The notes: a model not told the origin generated them from the sequence alone. A DNA stretch of 64,000 nt from Histoplasma ohiense (GCA_017607445.1 JAEVHH010000003.1:744001-808000); one strand, 5' to 3'. Shown: positions 37,318-49,492, counted from the stretch's first letter. Made by a program: numbers and translations.

Positions 37318-38592
37318 TCAATGATTCTCCACAACATCCACAACAACCCACTTAACAGTCCCTGCTGGCTCCCCTCCCAACTTCCTCATCGCCCTTCTAC
37401 TCGCTGTATTATGCAGGAAAACATCCGAAAATGCCCAACCATGATCATGGTGATCATCAGATCCAGTCCCAGATGTAAATACTCCGCCGTCGTCCCCCAA
37501 TCCCAGTTTCATTACTTCCCTAACAATCGCATTCGCCAATCCGCGTCTGCGGTGTTCTTCCTCCACATGCAGACTACACAAACTCGCATCCACATTTAGG
37601 AAACACCACGCCACTGGAATTTCCTCCACGTCGCGGCCAGAGGAGCTGTTTGCCGCAGCGCCAGAACAAGAAGATATGACATTATCGACCTCACCATCGT
37701 GGTAGACTGCTACGCTAGGCATCTGCTGTAAGAGCTCCTTCGACCGCGCGATGTCAAGGCGACTTAGAACCAGGTCCAAATGTTCCTTCTGGACTCCAGC
37801 GCGACCGTTGAGATCGTGCAATCGGTATCCTGGGGGAAGACCCTTATCATCATTAGTACCATTAGTACCCGACGCACCCGCAGGCTTTTCAGGCAATGAA
37901 TTGTATGTTGACCGGTGGAAAAGGTATTTCATGCATATCCCTGCATCAAGGGAAAGGATGCGGATTCTTGGTAAATGTGGCGGTATCTTCTCAGGCGCCG
38001 CAATCGCAGCTAGTAATAGATCGTAGATTCCTGTGTGCACGCTGCCAATTTTGAATGATGTTGGTATATGAGGCGGGAACCTTTTCGAAGATTTTCCCGG
38101 ATATGGAGATGGGTTAGGGGGCTGGTTAGCCTCGTTGCTCTGCGATCCCAGATATGAGATATACGGCGGGATAATGTGGGTTCGAATGTACAAAAATAGA
38201 GAAAGCAGTTGACCCAGCAGTTCTGCTGCAACGGTAGGTTCGAGAACGAGTTCGCTGAGTTGATCCAGACCCGAGAGCTGCTCCTCTGTTGCAGACCGTT
38301 CTTGGATTGATGGCAAGGAGGCCTCAGCCTCTACGCTTGAATATAGCCATATTTGAGTATCGCTGCCGACATAGACATCCACATATGCAGCGAGCCACAG
38401 CGAGGGTGCCTTCACACCCTCGGATTCTGGTGTTGAGGGAAATGTTGCAAGAATTTGTGCTGTCTTGGAGGGGTAGCTGAGGGAGTGCTGGATGCGTCTG
38501 AAGAGGGGCCCGGAATGGGGAAGATGAGTAGAGAGAAGAGGGAGCAGAGAACTCTGCGGTTTGTCGTGTTTATGAATAACTGGGATTGACAT
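37318..38592 (-). CDS. GNAT-family N-acetyltransferase
   Basis: A single uninterrupted exon of 424 aa begins at ATG 38592. The C-terminal third has the GNAT fold: a substrate-facing strand (PVAWCFLNVDASLCSLHV), the acetyl-CoA loop EEEHRRRGLANAIV (R-x-x-G-x-A form), and a final strand with FLHNTASRRAMRKLG, which matches the N-x-x-S/A-R-R-x-M-x-K-L-G ending of the FR47-like subgroup. The N-terminal ~230 residues are less conserved and carry Pro/Ser stretches. Fungal proteins of this length are generally uncharacterised; the acceptor substrate is not evident. No introns, signal peptide or membrane helix. It lies 0.7 kb from a tandem minus-strand gene. Confidence 0.85.
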   Translation of the reverse strand: MSIPVIHKHDKPQSSLLPLLSTHLPHSGPLFRRIQHSLSYPSKTAQILATFPSTPESEGVKAPSLWLAAYVDVYVGSDTQIWLYSSVEAEASLPSIQERSATEEQLSGLDQLSELVLEPTVAAELLGQLLSLFLYIRTHIIPPYISYLGSQSNEANQPPNPSPYPGKSSKRFPPHIPTSFKIGSVHTGIYDLLLAAIAAPEKIPPHLPRIRILSLDAGICMKYLFHRSTYNSLPEKPAGASGTNGTNDDKGLPPGYRLHDLNGRAGVQKEHLDLVLSRLDIARSKELLQQMPSVAVYHDGEVDNVISSCSGAAANSSSGRDVEEIPVAWCFLNVDASLCSLHVEEEHRRRGLANAIVREVMKLGLGDDGGVFTSGTGSDDHHDHGWAFSDVFLHNTASRRAMRKLGGEPAGTVKWVVVDVVENH

Positions 38593-39283
38593 CGTACCTG
38601 ATAGCTATTACGGTTGAATTTATCTATAAGAACAGAACTTTCTCATATCTCTACGTCTACAATCTCTGAAGAAAGAGGAAAAGTTATCCCTTAAATCGTA
38701 ATTTTAGCTCTGACAGCGAAATTCTCGACATCCCTACCCTCCAAGCGGCGCACTACTCTGGACTCCTCGTAAGCTGTGAGGTTGCCTAATTTTCTGCATT
38801 TCTGCTCTCCCGTTTGAAGAACATCTAAATCTTTTGAAATAGTTACTGCAATGGACGGTAGCTGCCGAGAGTCTTCCCGGACTTCAAATGTGAGGGTGCT
38901 GGTCTTTGTTAAAAACAAGCACGACACGGGTGTCAAGAGGGCCCAGGACACTGGTGTTGATGAGCATACGGACTGTTAATTTGATTGGGCATGGCGCGAT
39001 TCAAAAAAGTTCAATGATCTTTATGGTCTCTCTGTATGATTGTTCATTTGGATACAGGAGAGCCAATGCCGGTCGTTGTCGGAAAACAAAGCTTCCACAG
39101 CAATTCTTCATATGGGTTTCCTAGGAAAAAGCCCATTCTCACATTCCACCTCCCTGTCACAAATCTTGAAAAATTCGCATTGAAATGGATCGTTGATAGC
39201 CCTTCGCACAATGAGACACCAGCCCTCTCAAATAAACTATTTCACCTCAAGGCCCAGGCTGTCAGAGCACCCATACCTCAAGC
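38593..39283. other. Intergenic region between GNAT and tubby-like genes
   Basis: Promoter of the GNAT gene and 3' side of the gene ending at 39284. Short frames on both strands (for example 38691-38951 minus and 39036-39410 plus) overlap or lack features and are not called. Confidence 0.5.
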
Positions 39284-40389
39284 TTATCCCTCAGCATTCT
39301 CACCTATCTCCTCGAGCAAATCAAAAATCTTATACCGCAATCGATGCTCGGCCTCTCCTACAATCCAGCAACTCAGCGCGATCATGTCCTCTGTGAGGTT
39401 TCCCACATGAGGCCCATCTGGGTTGAGATCCTTCTCATCCTTTGCGCGACTGCGCGGGTTGCTGGCAAGCGCATCCACTCTTGCCGTAAAAGCTGCCACT
39501 GAAGATCCGCTGGCACCATGGTCGTCAGCAATTTGCATTGCATAAGCCTCTTCATAGATGCAAAGGACCCCAATAAATGATTTCTTCTTATTCGGAGGCT
39601 GTCCGGTTTTGATTGAGCGGTGGTAGCGCGCTGAACGACGCTTTTCAAATATTGCAATGAGGGCATGGTCGGAGGTACGGATGAGCTGATAGCAAACAAT
39701 TACCATACTCATACGACAGCAATATACCATGGGTAAAAATGGCAGCACAACATCACTGCACTCCCCCCCTCTCATCGGATCCCGTGAATACTAACCTTCA
39801 AGCAATGCGACCAACCCTTTACCCCTTGCATGAAACCCGTGGCGAATTTCCGTGTACCGGACCATCTATACCTCGTCCCTTCGACCTCAAATTCGACCTT
39901 CCGCGACAGTCCCGACCGGTGCATATGCACCAGTATCACCTTACCAGAAACCGGTTGCTCATCCTCTAGCGGCTCCTTTGGCTGTTTTGATCCTCGACAA
40001 AAGAACTTGCGCACTTTCTCCTTGCGTTCGAAACTCTTTGCTTTTTTGCGTCGGTCCTCATTTTGAAGCGCTTCGCTGACCCCGTCGCCCAGCCAAACTT
40101 TGAAGGAGGTCCACATGGTGGTACGCTTGGCTCGTCCGATAGCGGTCGTCTCAGTGGTATATTTAGGGTTATCCCCCCGGTAAAATACCGGGACCCATTG
40201 GTGGGCGTGTTTGTGAGGGAATTTGTTGGTTACAAAGTACCGGGCAGGTTCTGTATCCGAAGGGGCAAGTAGAGCTTTGCGACCAGGGTAGAGGCGAGTG
40301 TATAGATGGAGAGATTTAACTGGAACTTCGCTAGACGTGGTCTGCGAATTGCTCTTCGAGTGCCCTTTCGTAGGTCTAACCGAATACAT
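39284..40389 (-). CDS. Tubby/LURP-like fold protein, fungal, uncharacterised
   Basis: Exons 40389-39796 and 39685-39284 with a 110-nt intron give 331 aa. The middle has alternating strands typical of fungal tubby-C-terminal-like proteins: LHLYTRLYPGRKALLAP, ARYFVTNKFPHKHAHQW, then VEFEVEGTRYRWSGTRKF and, across the intron, LIRTSDHALIAIFEKRR. A Lys/Arg/Glu-rich loop (NEDRRKKAKSFERKEK) separates strands. The C-terminus is helical with EDMIALSCWIVGEAEHRLRY. The fold assignment is by pattern and is tentative; such proteins may bind phospholipids. No signal peptide. Confidence 0.72.
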
Positions 40390-41690
40390 CTTGAGAATTG
40401 TTGCTGTGCGACAGGCCGTAGTTGTTCATAGATGTTGGAAAATGAAGCCAATTTTTATCAAAAGAGGTCTGCGAGGAATTGCCCGAAGCCCTGCCATCAC
40501 GATTTATAAACACTGGGGCCAACAATGAAGGAGCTCATGTTGCTTCATGACGTTGTTTCATTGGCTAATGACCCTGATGCTCCTCTCCTGGACAACTAGA
40601 AGTTAAACGAGTAAATAGCATGCGCATTTTACAGTGACACGGGCCGTTCAATTATAGCCTGAAGCGCCTCGAGGGCAGTGTTTGATGCAGATCATCGATG
40701 TTAAAAAAAAGGCATTATGACGCATCGAGGGCCCTCACTGTGACACAATCAGATTGCAACTCTACCGCATCCCCTTCGTATATAATCCTCTCTTTTCAAA
40801 CATTTTTGAGAAAAGTTTTAACTTTTAAACACTGAACCCGCCAGGTGATTGGTTGTGCAGCCCTAAGCTGAATTCTATGGAAGCAACAAGGCTGTTGAGC
40901 AACAATCAAACATCCCGTCTTTATGGTGTAGATATCTAGATGTCTTGCAACCCCGGTGAGTTGGGACTTCGCTGGTTAACAGGCATCGCTCTATGTATAT
41001 TCGGCCGTAGAGCATTGATATAAATCCCACCACCACCCACTACCGGGTGCTCTGCAGGGAATCGGAAACCCATATCTTCAAGCAAGGCTCGAAGTGCTCG
41101 GCACAGGCAACTAGGGCTCCGTGAGTGTCTGTAGGGGATTTTGCTTTGTACCCCTTACTGGCTGTGATCAACGTGCTGTTCGAAGTTGCTTGCTGTCTTC
41201 GAATTTCCTTGCTGCATCTCAGTTTAACATCTGACATGCCCGCGTGCTAAGTTGCTGCGCAGTGGATGTATGTGTGTTAAGGTTCAATTATTGATGTGGA
41301 ATATGTTGACTTGGTGACTTGACCGTGGCTGTACGATGGTAGACTCCGATTGCCAGTTTAGAAGTCTGCGAGCAGATAACTCCCGATTCGAGACTCACTG
41401 TCACTTTGAGTGTGTCGGAATAGCATTAAATTCGTGCGACTACAATTCCGCGTTTGCATACATAAAGTATATAAATATTTTCTCGCCCATGATTTTTTAT
41501 TGAACTAGAGGATCTTTTGAATAATATTCTCTATCCATATAGACAGTAACATTTTTGGTATTTGAAATCTTGCATTTGGAAACATACTATCCGCGTGACA
41601 ATACATTACATACAGAAATCTTGCCAAAACACATTTTGTTCATGCTGTCTACATCAATGATGTCGATGGTATTGCAACAGATGCAAAACT
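40390..41690. other. Divergent intergenic region of 1.3 kb
   Basis: Separates the minus-strand tubby-like gene from the plus-strand Icp55 gene, so it should hold both promoters. A small minus frame at 41040-41237 (65 codons) is not supported by any feature. Confidence 0.5.
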
Positions 41691-43764
41691 ATGTCGCAGA
41701 CCCTCCCTTACCTGCGCCATTCGGTCCGGTGCGCGGCCAATTCGCCGATTAACTGCAACGGCAGGGGGAGTCTTTTGAAGAGCGCATCCAGTAGACGACT
41801 GAGCCGACGATTCTACGCTTCGGTTTCCGCAGCGGAGCTCCGCTTCGGACAACCACTTCATGAGACACATCCGCATATCCTAAAGGCTGGGGAATGTATG
41901 TGAGAGATATTGTATAATTTCGAGAGCTTCAAGGAGAGGTGAGGCTGACTTTGATGTATTCTTCTCTTCATAGTGACGCCAGGTATCACTGCTCTTGAAT
42001 ATGCCCACCGCCGGTCCACGCTTGCATCTAAGCTACCCAAGCACGCAATTGCTGTCGTTGCCGCTTCGGACATAAAATATAGATCGGGAAGCGTTTTCTA
42101 CGAATACCACCAAGATCCCGATTTCTTCTATCTTACTGGTACTGAGAACTTTTCGACTATATGATCTGGCTGAGACTCTTGCTGATAGGGTAATCCAGGT
42201 TTTAACGAGCCCGGTGCGATAGCTATTATTGGTAAGTTCTCAAGTTGCATAAGTAATCTTTAGATTTGCTAATATATATTAGGAAATGATGGTTCTGAGA
42301 ATGATCACATTTTTCACCTCTATGTTCGAGAGAAGGATCCAAAAATGGAGATATGGGAGGGGCCGCGGTCAGGAATCCAGGCTGCGATTGACGTCTTTAA
42401 TGCGGATATAGTAAATCATACAATGCTCTTATTTCAATTGGAACGTGCTGACTTTCAATATTTTCCTATAGAGCGGCAGTATAGACAATATCAGCAGCTC
42501 TCCTCCTTCGATCCTTTCGGATGCTTCCAGAATATATACCGACCTCAAGCTTCTGGACCCATCACGACCTTCATTATCCGGTTTCTTTTCCTCGCTCCAA
42601 GCAAAAAACGTGTCTTCACATAAACTGTGGGCATTGCGCCCAGTTCTCAACGAATTGCGTATCTTCAAAAGTGAGGGAGAGATACGAAATATGCGGAAGG
42701 TGGGACAAGCTTCGGGTCGGGCTTTTACAGAGGCCATAAGAAGACAATTTACAAAGGAGAAGGATATCCATGCATTTTTGGAATACCAATTCAAGGCGAA
42801 TGGCTGTGATGGCCTAGCTTTTATTCCTGTGATTGCTGGTGGCCAGGTAAGATTATTTCTTCCTGTATTTCGTCCATTATTTTTACGAGCTAATGATTAT
42901 TTGCAGAATGCGCTAAGCATCCACTACGTTAGAAACGATGATGTGCTAAGGTATGGCGGTAATCTAGCCAAGTTAACTGACTGTGATACTCACGATCTAC
43001 TTGTTAGAAACGGAAACATGGTCCTTGTTGATGGTGGTGGAGTACGGGCACCCTGTATCCCCTATGTGACGAGATTGTTGATTTTACTAATTGCGATCCA
43101 GGAATATGGAGGCTACATAGCGGACATCACGCGCACCTGGCCCGTTAACGGCAAATTTTCTGAGCCACAAAAGGATTTGTATAATGCCATTCTGAGTGTA
43201 CAGCGTACTTGCATATCATTATGCCGCGAATCTGCTGGCCTTTCCCTTGACATGCTGCACCGCATTGCCGAAAAGGGGCTGCGAGAACAACTCAAGGCAC
43301 TTGGTTTTGACGTGTCTGGAGACGTGAGTTCTTCCTAACAGATCTACTCCGACCATTGCTAACTGCCACCACTTCTTAGGCTATGGCAACTTTGTTCCCT
43401 CACCATTTGGGGCACTATATTGGTTTGGATGTGCATGACTGCGTGGGATATCCAAGAACTTACGAACTCGCTGAGAGGCAATGTATAACAATTGAGCCGT
43501 AAGCATTTCACAAGGGTAATATCGCACGGATGCGGAACTAACAACTTGTAGTGGTATTTACGTCCCAGATGACGAACGGTGGCCGAAGCAATTCCGAGGA
43601 ATCGGAATTCGAATTGAGGATAGTGTTTGTGTTGGTGAAGATAATCCCCTTATACTGACGACGGAAGCAGTGAAAGAGGTAAGAGCCGACGGTGGAATTT
43701 TCTTTTCTGTTGCGTTATTTGCTAACTTGTGTGAAAGGTCGATGATATAGAAGCTCTGCGGTAG
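41691..43764 (+). CDS. icp55: Intermediate cleaving peptidase Icp55-type Xaa-Pro aminopeptidase (M24B)
   Basis: Eleven exons (41691-41895, 41974-42138, 42199-42231, 42283-42410, 42472-42846, 42907-42950, 43008-43041, 43102-43323, 43380-43498, 43552-43678, 43738-43764) give 492 aa. The first ~40 residues are Arg/Ser-rich without acidic residues, a mitochondrial presequence. The N-terminal domain follows with LTPGITALEYAHRR and DPDFFYLTG. The M24 dimetal site is complete: Asp325 (LVDGGGEY), Asp336 (ADITRTWP), His414 (HHLGHYIG), Glu441 (IEPGIYVP) and Glu464 (IRIEDSV). Icp55 trims single residues from precursors already cut by the mitochondrial processing peptidase, stabilising them. The usual VDAGGEY is VDGGGEY here. 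Three of the introns are stop-free and of length 3n. Confidence 0.9.
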
Positions 43765-44448
43765 GCACGACTGTGTCTTTTTCGCTTTTTACGAGCTTAT
43801 TATCGTCTAATGTATGTACATGTACAATACAATGGAGTAAATGTTGTATTCCATGATTTATTGCGGTTTATTGTTCAGGCTCCTGGGCCGGTGTCGGTGA
43901 TGGAAGGGTAGGCGGTTCGCAAAATTTTCCAATTCATACCCCGTAGTCTCATATGAGATTTAATGCACGTCCAGACGTACTTTATCACTGTATTCTTGTC
44001 CGAACTGTTCGATATTCAATATCCAATGCGTGGGACAAGGCGAGAGTAGGGTTAGGGTTGTGGCGGTCACGCCCCACCCGCAGGCGCGCTTCTATTGGCT
44101 GGCGGCCAGCGCGATTTTGACGAGCAAAACAACCCTCCTTGGTCAAAGCCCGACTCTGCTCCAAACAATCAGTTTCAACCCCAGCTGGATGAAAGGGGGA
44201 CTTGACAGGAAAACACGCCCAGCTCTTCTGCAAGTCCCCAGAAAAACTCCCTTCTATCAATTCTATATTTCATTACTATTAATTGCACTTATCTCGTTAA
44301 TCTGCTGTGATCATGACCAAGTCGTGAGGGACAGCCTGTGTTGATTCACGACGTGCGGTACCTCGCGTGCTCAACCTTGGAGCAAAGGATACCCCTCCTT
44401 CCCACTTTCTTTCTCTCACTCACAGGCAGGATATCATTTTATATATAC
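43765..44448. other. Intergenic region, Dbf4 promoter
   Basis: Contains the Icp55 3' end and the Dbf4 upstream region. An inverted CCAAT element (attgg, near 44093) in a GC-rich stretch is a plausible promoter element. The Dbf4 frame is open from 44338. Confidence 0.5.
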
Positions 44449-46693
44449 ATGGCAACTGTATTTATACCTCCATCCCCTCAGCCATCAATCGCGATGTCAA
44501 ACCGCCGGACTCCCCTGGTCAACGTCCCCAATGGCACCAACTCTCCGCATCGAGGTACTATTACCTCCGTGAAGCGAACACTCCCGGGTAACTGCCAGAC
44601 AGATGTGTGTTATATGCAGCCTCCGCCAAAGAAGCAGATGCTTGAGAAAAATGGAGTCGACCTGAATAACAAATCTCCACGAAAGCTGGCGGTGGCCAGT
44701 AGAGAAGGGAAGGTGTTTACGCGCAAGAATACCAATTCCCAACCTTCTGCATTCGAAAGGAAACTTGTTGCAGCGAGGGATAGGGACAGGGCCAACAATT
44801 CTCGAGGAGCCAAATATGATAGGGCTGGGGGAGAGACTTTGGATAGTATTCGTCAGTGGCAGAAGCACTATCGCAAGGCGTTTCCTCAGTTTGTATTTTA
44901 CTTCGAAAGTATCCCTGAAGACGTCAGGAACAAGTGTTCAAGGCAGATCATGGCCCTTGGTGCTGTAAGTTACTCTCTGATTCTTTTTCGTGTGTTGATT
45001 CGGTTCAAGCATATCAAAGATGGCTTCTGCTGGATGAGTATATTATGGTTGCTTACATTCTGTATAGACGGAGGAGAAATTTTTTTCCAAGGTCGTTACA
45101 CATGTAGTCACTGCCCGTCCAATTCCGCCCGCAATCGATTCCCCCAATCACACAGAGCCCTCTACCGGAGAATCTCCATCGAACCAACAAAATGCGGACG
45201 GATCCATCCAAACTGTTGACCCGTCGCTTCTGGAGAAGAATTTCGAAACAACTCATCTCAATCATGGAGTAGGGAGGCCCAGTAAAACACCCGACAAGCG
45301 CGTCGGACAGGAGGGCAATCCAAAACGGGATAATAAGGATATTTTATATAGGGCAAGGCAGATGAATATGAAGATATGGGCCCTGGAGAAATTACAGCGT
45401 GTGATATCCACGATGAACGATGGTGAAAATACTTCTACCCACGGCCATTACACGCGTAGCAATGGCACGGTATCTGGTGCTGGAAGGGGAAGGGCAGAAA
45501 CCGATTTATCCCAAGTTCTCCGAAACGAACGTCTGAATGGACCTGTAGATCGAGACACTATCTTGGCATCAAAGGAAATTATTCCCTTCAAAGGTCCATT
45601 TATATATGTCCATGATTACGAAGAGAAGACACGACCAGTCATGGTTCGCGAGTATCCCAAGGTCGCCAGAGGGCAGGATGGAGCATGGCCACAGTTTCGG
45701 AGTGCTGCGTTGGGCAAATGCCCATTTATCGATGAGCCGCCAGCCAAAAAAGAATCGGAGAAGCGAAAAGGTGCCGCTAGTCAGACAAAAGATGAAAAGC
45801 CTGCTGCGAAGGAGAAATCTACGACTACGACGGAGATGAAGATGATGCAACCTCCAGAACGCTCTGTGGAGAAGCGAGCTTTGCAAGATGTACAGGGAGG
45901 CGTGAACCAAACAATTACACGACAAGAACCTACACCAGCTCCAAAGCGGATTGAGACTCTTTTAATGCTGCCGGCAAAGCCGGCCTCCCCTCGTAGCAAA
46001 GGATTTGAAACATTTCCTGGCGCGAAAGCTGCTCTCGCCACATATTTGGCCCGAGAGCCGGCAGCTTCTGGGGTCCAGCCATCAAACATCACTTCAGCAA
46101 TCAGATCTCAGATGGTATCCTCTACAGCAGCTGCCCCTGGAGCGAAGGCAGGAACAAGTAAAGAGGTACACGGGTTAAAAAGGAAAGTTCTGGAGAAGGG
46201 AAACAGTACCCTATCGACGAATGGAAATGGGATCCCGTCTTCGCACAGAATGGCGGACATTGCTGGTGCTCTTAAAGCGTCTAGGGCTCCAGTGACAAGA
46301 GCAGCGAAGAGTAAGGCCACTGGCAACGTCAATCAGATCGACGAAGACGGCACCACCCAATCGGAAGATGAGATGGCACAGAAGCTCCACGACCCCGGTA
46401 GGAAGAATACTAGCACGATACGATCGAGGCAGAAGAAGCGTGACCCGAAGCCAGGATACTGCGAAAATTGTCGTGACAAGTTCGAGGATTTTGAAGAGGT
46501 AAGCTACAGTGAAATGTCATCGCTGTGTGGTTCCCGTTGCCAACTAACCAATGTAATCGCAAAGCACATAATGACGAGAAAGCATCGCAAGTTCGCATTG
46601 ACCTCATCGAACTGGGTTGAGCTAGATGCACTACTCCACTCTCTTGAGCGCCCTCGCAAGCGGTACTTACCTCCGGATGAAGATAATTGGTGA
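44449..46693 (+). CDS. dbf4: Dbf4/NimO, regulatory subunit of the Cdc7 kinase (DDK)
   Basis: Exons 44449-44964, 45068-46498 and 46565-46693 give 691 aa. Dbf4 binds and activates Cdc7 to fire replication origins. Seen here: motif N, a BRCT-like region (WQKHYRKAFPQFVFYFES .. FFSKVVTHVVTARPIP) spanning the first intron; motif M (PFKGPFIYVHDYEEKTRPVM); and the C-terminal zinc finger CENCRDKF..EEHIMTRKH with Cys637, Cys640, His650 and His656, then RKFA. The zinc finger is split by the last intron, which is 66 nt and stop-free. A basic Ala/Ser-rich linker of ~250 residues separates M and C. The start at MATVFIPPSPQ is preferred; MSNRR at 44494 is an alternative. Equivalent to Aspergillus nimO. Confidence 0.92.
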
Positions 46694-47867
46694 AAACAAG
46701 AACTCACCTGGTTTAAAATACAATGTACATGCATTCCCGGGCTTCTGTTCCTTTGTTGATTGAAGGGGATTTTTTTGGTGTTTATTAGAGGAAGATAATC
46801 TAGCGTGTATCCAGCTCGTTTGTTGTGTCTCCCCATTCGCTTCGTAATCCTCCTCTCATCTAATCATTATTACTTGACCAAGCGCAGTACACCGACAAGG
46901 TAGATTCAACGTCTTCAGTTTCAATCCCTCAATCCACTCCCCCCCTTCCTTCTTTCTTGGGATGTGCATATAACACCAGCACACGATACTTCATGTTCTT
47001 TACTCGCCGCGATATCTGCGGCTGTTACTCTTGTTCCCGTCCATCATGACACTTGATAAATATCTCGAATCACCTGGTATCGAATCTGTGGAGTAATGTG
47101 CCATCACATCATACTTTTCACCGTTGGGCTTCGTTCCGGCTTCCTGTTTGTCCTCTCCTTCTCATATATACTAGCATATTTATTTCAACTTTGATTTCGG
47201 ATCGAAAGTATTGTTTTCTCAAGTCACCATAACTGTTTCCATGTCCCTTTTTCCTTCTTCTCTCGGCTGGTGCTGTTGTATTTGGCGAGTTTTGCAATAT
47301 ATCCATGGAGTCAACAATTTTATGTATTCATACTTTGACTAATGGCATTACCCTACTCTTATTGTCCTGAATGAGTTATTTATTTCGGCGTGCCTTTCCC
47401 CGCCGACACATACGTATAGAAGGGCATGTCAGCAGCTATTTAAAGGCGGTGGTTGTTCGCCAGCTGCAATTGCCAGAGCAATCCTTCAGTTCCTTGCCAG
47501 GATATTAAGATGTCACTGGCCGTTTCTGAATGATTCTAAATGGAACTGCATATGGCGGCGCTACTGACAGCAACTTTGAGCATCCATACGGGCCATACAC
47601 AGTCGTAGACAACAGGCTAATCCTTGGGAGGATTTACTTAGAATGATTGCGGTGGTGTTCGAAGCTTTTGAGAGTTCCTGATTTCGTTCTAAGACGATTT
47701 GTCAGCCTTACAACACGGCACCCCGAATCCCGAACCCAGAACCCCGAACCCGAACCACATAAGGAACTTACATATCCGCCTCCTTCGCGGTTGCAAATGG
47801 ACTTCCAGCATGTTACGGAGTTGCGATTCATTGCCGTTGTTTGAGAAAAATAGAAAACGAACCTACA
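46694..47867. other. Intergenic region between Dbf4 and the zinc-cluster factor
   Basis: No gene is supported. It includes a short CCCGAA-type repeat at 47722-47757, ahead of the transcription-factor start at 47868. Confidence 0.5.
47722..47757 (+). repeat. Short degenerate CCCGAA tandem
   Basis: Five interrupted copies of CCCGAA/CCCGAAC are read directly, about 110 bases upstream of the transcription factor's ATG. Probably simple sequence. Confidence 0.75.
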
Positions 47868-49492
47868 ATGAAAGACGCGGAAGGCTTAGAATGTGTCAAG
47901 TGCAAGTTCAAATTTACTCAGAGTGCGCAACTTCTCCCCAACTGAGTATTCCATACTGACAGACCCACAGGATCCTCTCTTGTTCGGCATACCAGGAAAT
48001 GTGTGAATGGCCAGTTTCAGAGTATCCGGCAAAAGGCTTGCCGCAAGTGTTCGGCTGCAAAGACGCGCTGTGATTTAAGTCGCCCTACCTGTTCTAGGTG
48101 TAGTCTCCGAAACACCATCTGCAGGTATCCCACAAGCCCTAGAGGCTTGGAAATCGGTGTGGGGAACCATGGATTGTCGCAAGAGGACAACCAGAGATAT
48201 AGTAATCTACCACAAGGCAATGCGACTTGCGAGCTGGAGCCACTGGGTGCTGGTTTGAGCCCGGATGCTGAACTCTCTGCGCCAGAAAACCAGGGTTTAG
48301 ATTTGAATTCCCTATTACCTCCAGATTTAGGCGTTCTGGACAACGAATTGACATATCCATTCGGAGGTATTAACAACCTTGATACTTTGGACTACAATTA
48401 TGCATTGATAAAAAACATGCCCGGCCCAAGCCGCGACGAACCCATTCAAATCTGGGACTCAGCTCCGTCGAGTTCTGCTCTGGGTGCAGCTCGTCATAGC
48501 GTCCAATTTATCCTTCGAGTATCTCTAACATGGCCTCGAATGATGGCCAAAGGCACTCAATTGCCCCCTATTATACACCCCAGACAACTGTCGAACGGAA
48601 ATATCCCTCTGCCTCTAGCTCACTGTTTTTCCCTGGCGAAAATGTGGGATGGACAGTGTCGGGGAGGCGCCGGCATTGTTGAACAAACAGTGAGGAGAGA
48701 GATTCAAGAGATCGCAAGCTTGGTATGCTACTGGAAAAAAAAAAAAATCTTCTTACTTGAGCATGGGTCGGCGCTGATGGATTAGAAGTTTCGATCATTC
48801 GACGAGGGCGAGCTCATCGCAGCCGTACAAGCGCTGACAATCTATACGCTCATCCTTTTATTTCCGTGTAATGAGCAGACGACGGTCTCACTACTGGACG
48901 ATAAGCTCGTCAAGCATCTGAAGACTATCATACATTACGTCCTGTCAACGGGTATGGTGATCGAGGAGGAGATCAATCGTACTCGACCCTTATGGGACTG
49001 CTGGATATCTGTTACTTGCAAACGACGAGCAGTCATGGGTCTATATTGTATATACTGGGCATACAGTGCATATCATGGCATGGCAGGTTTTGATTGCAGT
49101 GAACTAAACCACATTCCGGCACCGGCTCCCAAGTACCTTTGGCAAGCCACGAACAAAGAGCAGTGGGAGTCACTATACAACCGATGGCTAGCCCAGTGGG
49201 ACGGGCCGTATTATCGCCAGGGAGAACTGTTCACAATAACTCCTGGGGCTCGGATGGACAAACGCGCAGAGCTGTGGTTTGAAGAAGTAGATGAGTTTGG
49301 TATGCTATTTGCAACTTCGAGTAAGTATTTTTCCTTTTTATTTACTTTTTATCTTTCTTTCCCGTGCATGTCCTTAAAGAGCGAGAGAGAAGAGAGACAA
49401 TGCAGCGCCAATGCTTAAAAAAAATGTGCTTCTCTTCAGTCAAAAACTTTGAACGAGAGCCGGAGTTTGCTGTCTCACCTGACGACCCCTAA
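47868..49492 (+). CDS. Fungal transcription factor with C2H2 finger plus Zn2Cys6 cluster
   Basis: Four exons (47868-47922, 47971-48722, 48786-49320, 49440-49492) give 464 aa. The short first exon and the 48-nt intron are needed to build the C2H2-like finger: Cys9, Cys12, His25 and Cys29 (CVKCKFKF..SSLVRHTRKC). The binuclear cluster follows at once: C42-x2-C45-x6-C52-x6-C59-x2-C62-x6-C69. Downstream is a polar region, then the helical regulatory region common to fungal factors (around 150 to the end), with LPLAHCFSLAKMW, ALTIYTLILLFP and MGLYCIYWAYSAYHG. This two-domain arrangement is known in a subset of fungal regulators. Its target genes are unknown; no biosynthetic cluster adjoins. The terminal exon (IKNFEREPEF..) is short and is the least certain. 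Confidence 0.82.

Noticed and set aside
47722..47757. Possible interstitial telomere-like repeat
   Set aside because: The unit CCCGAA differs from the fungal CCCTAA repeat and the tract is short and irregular.
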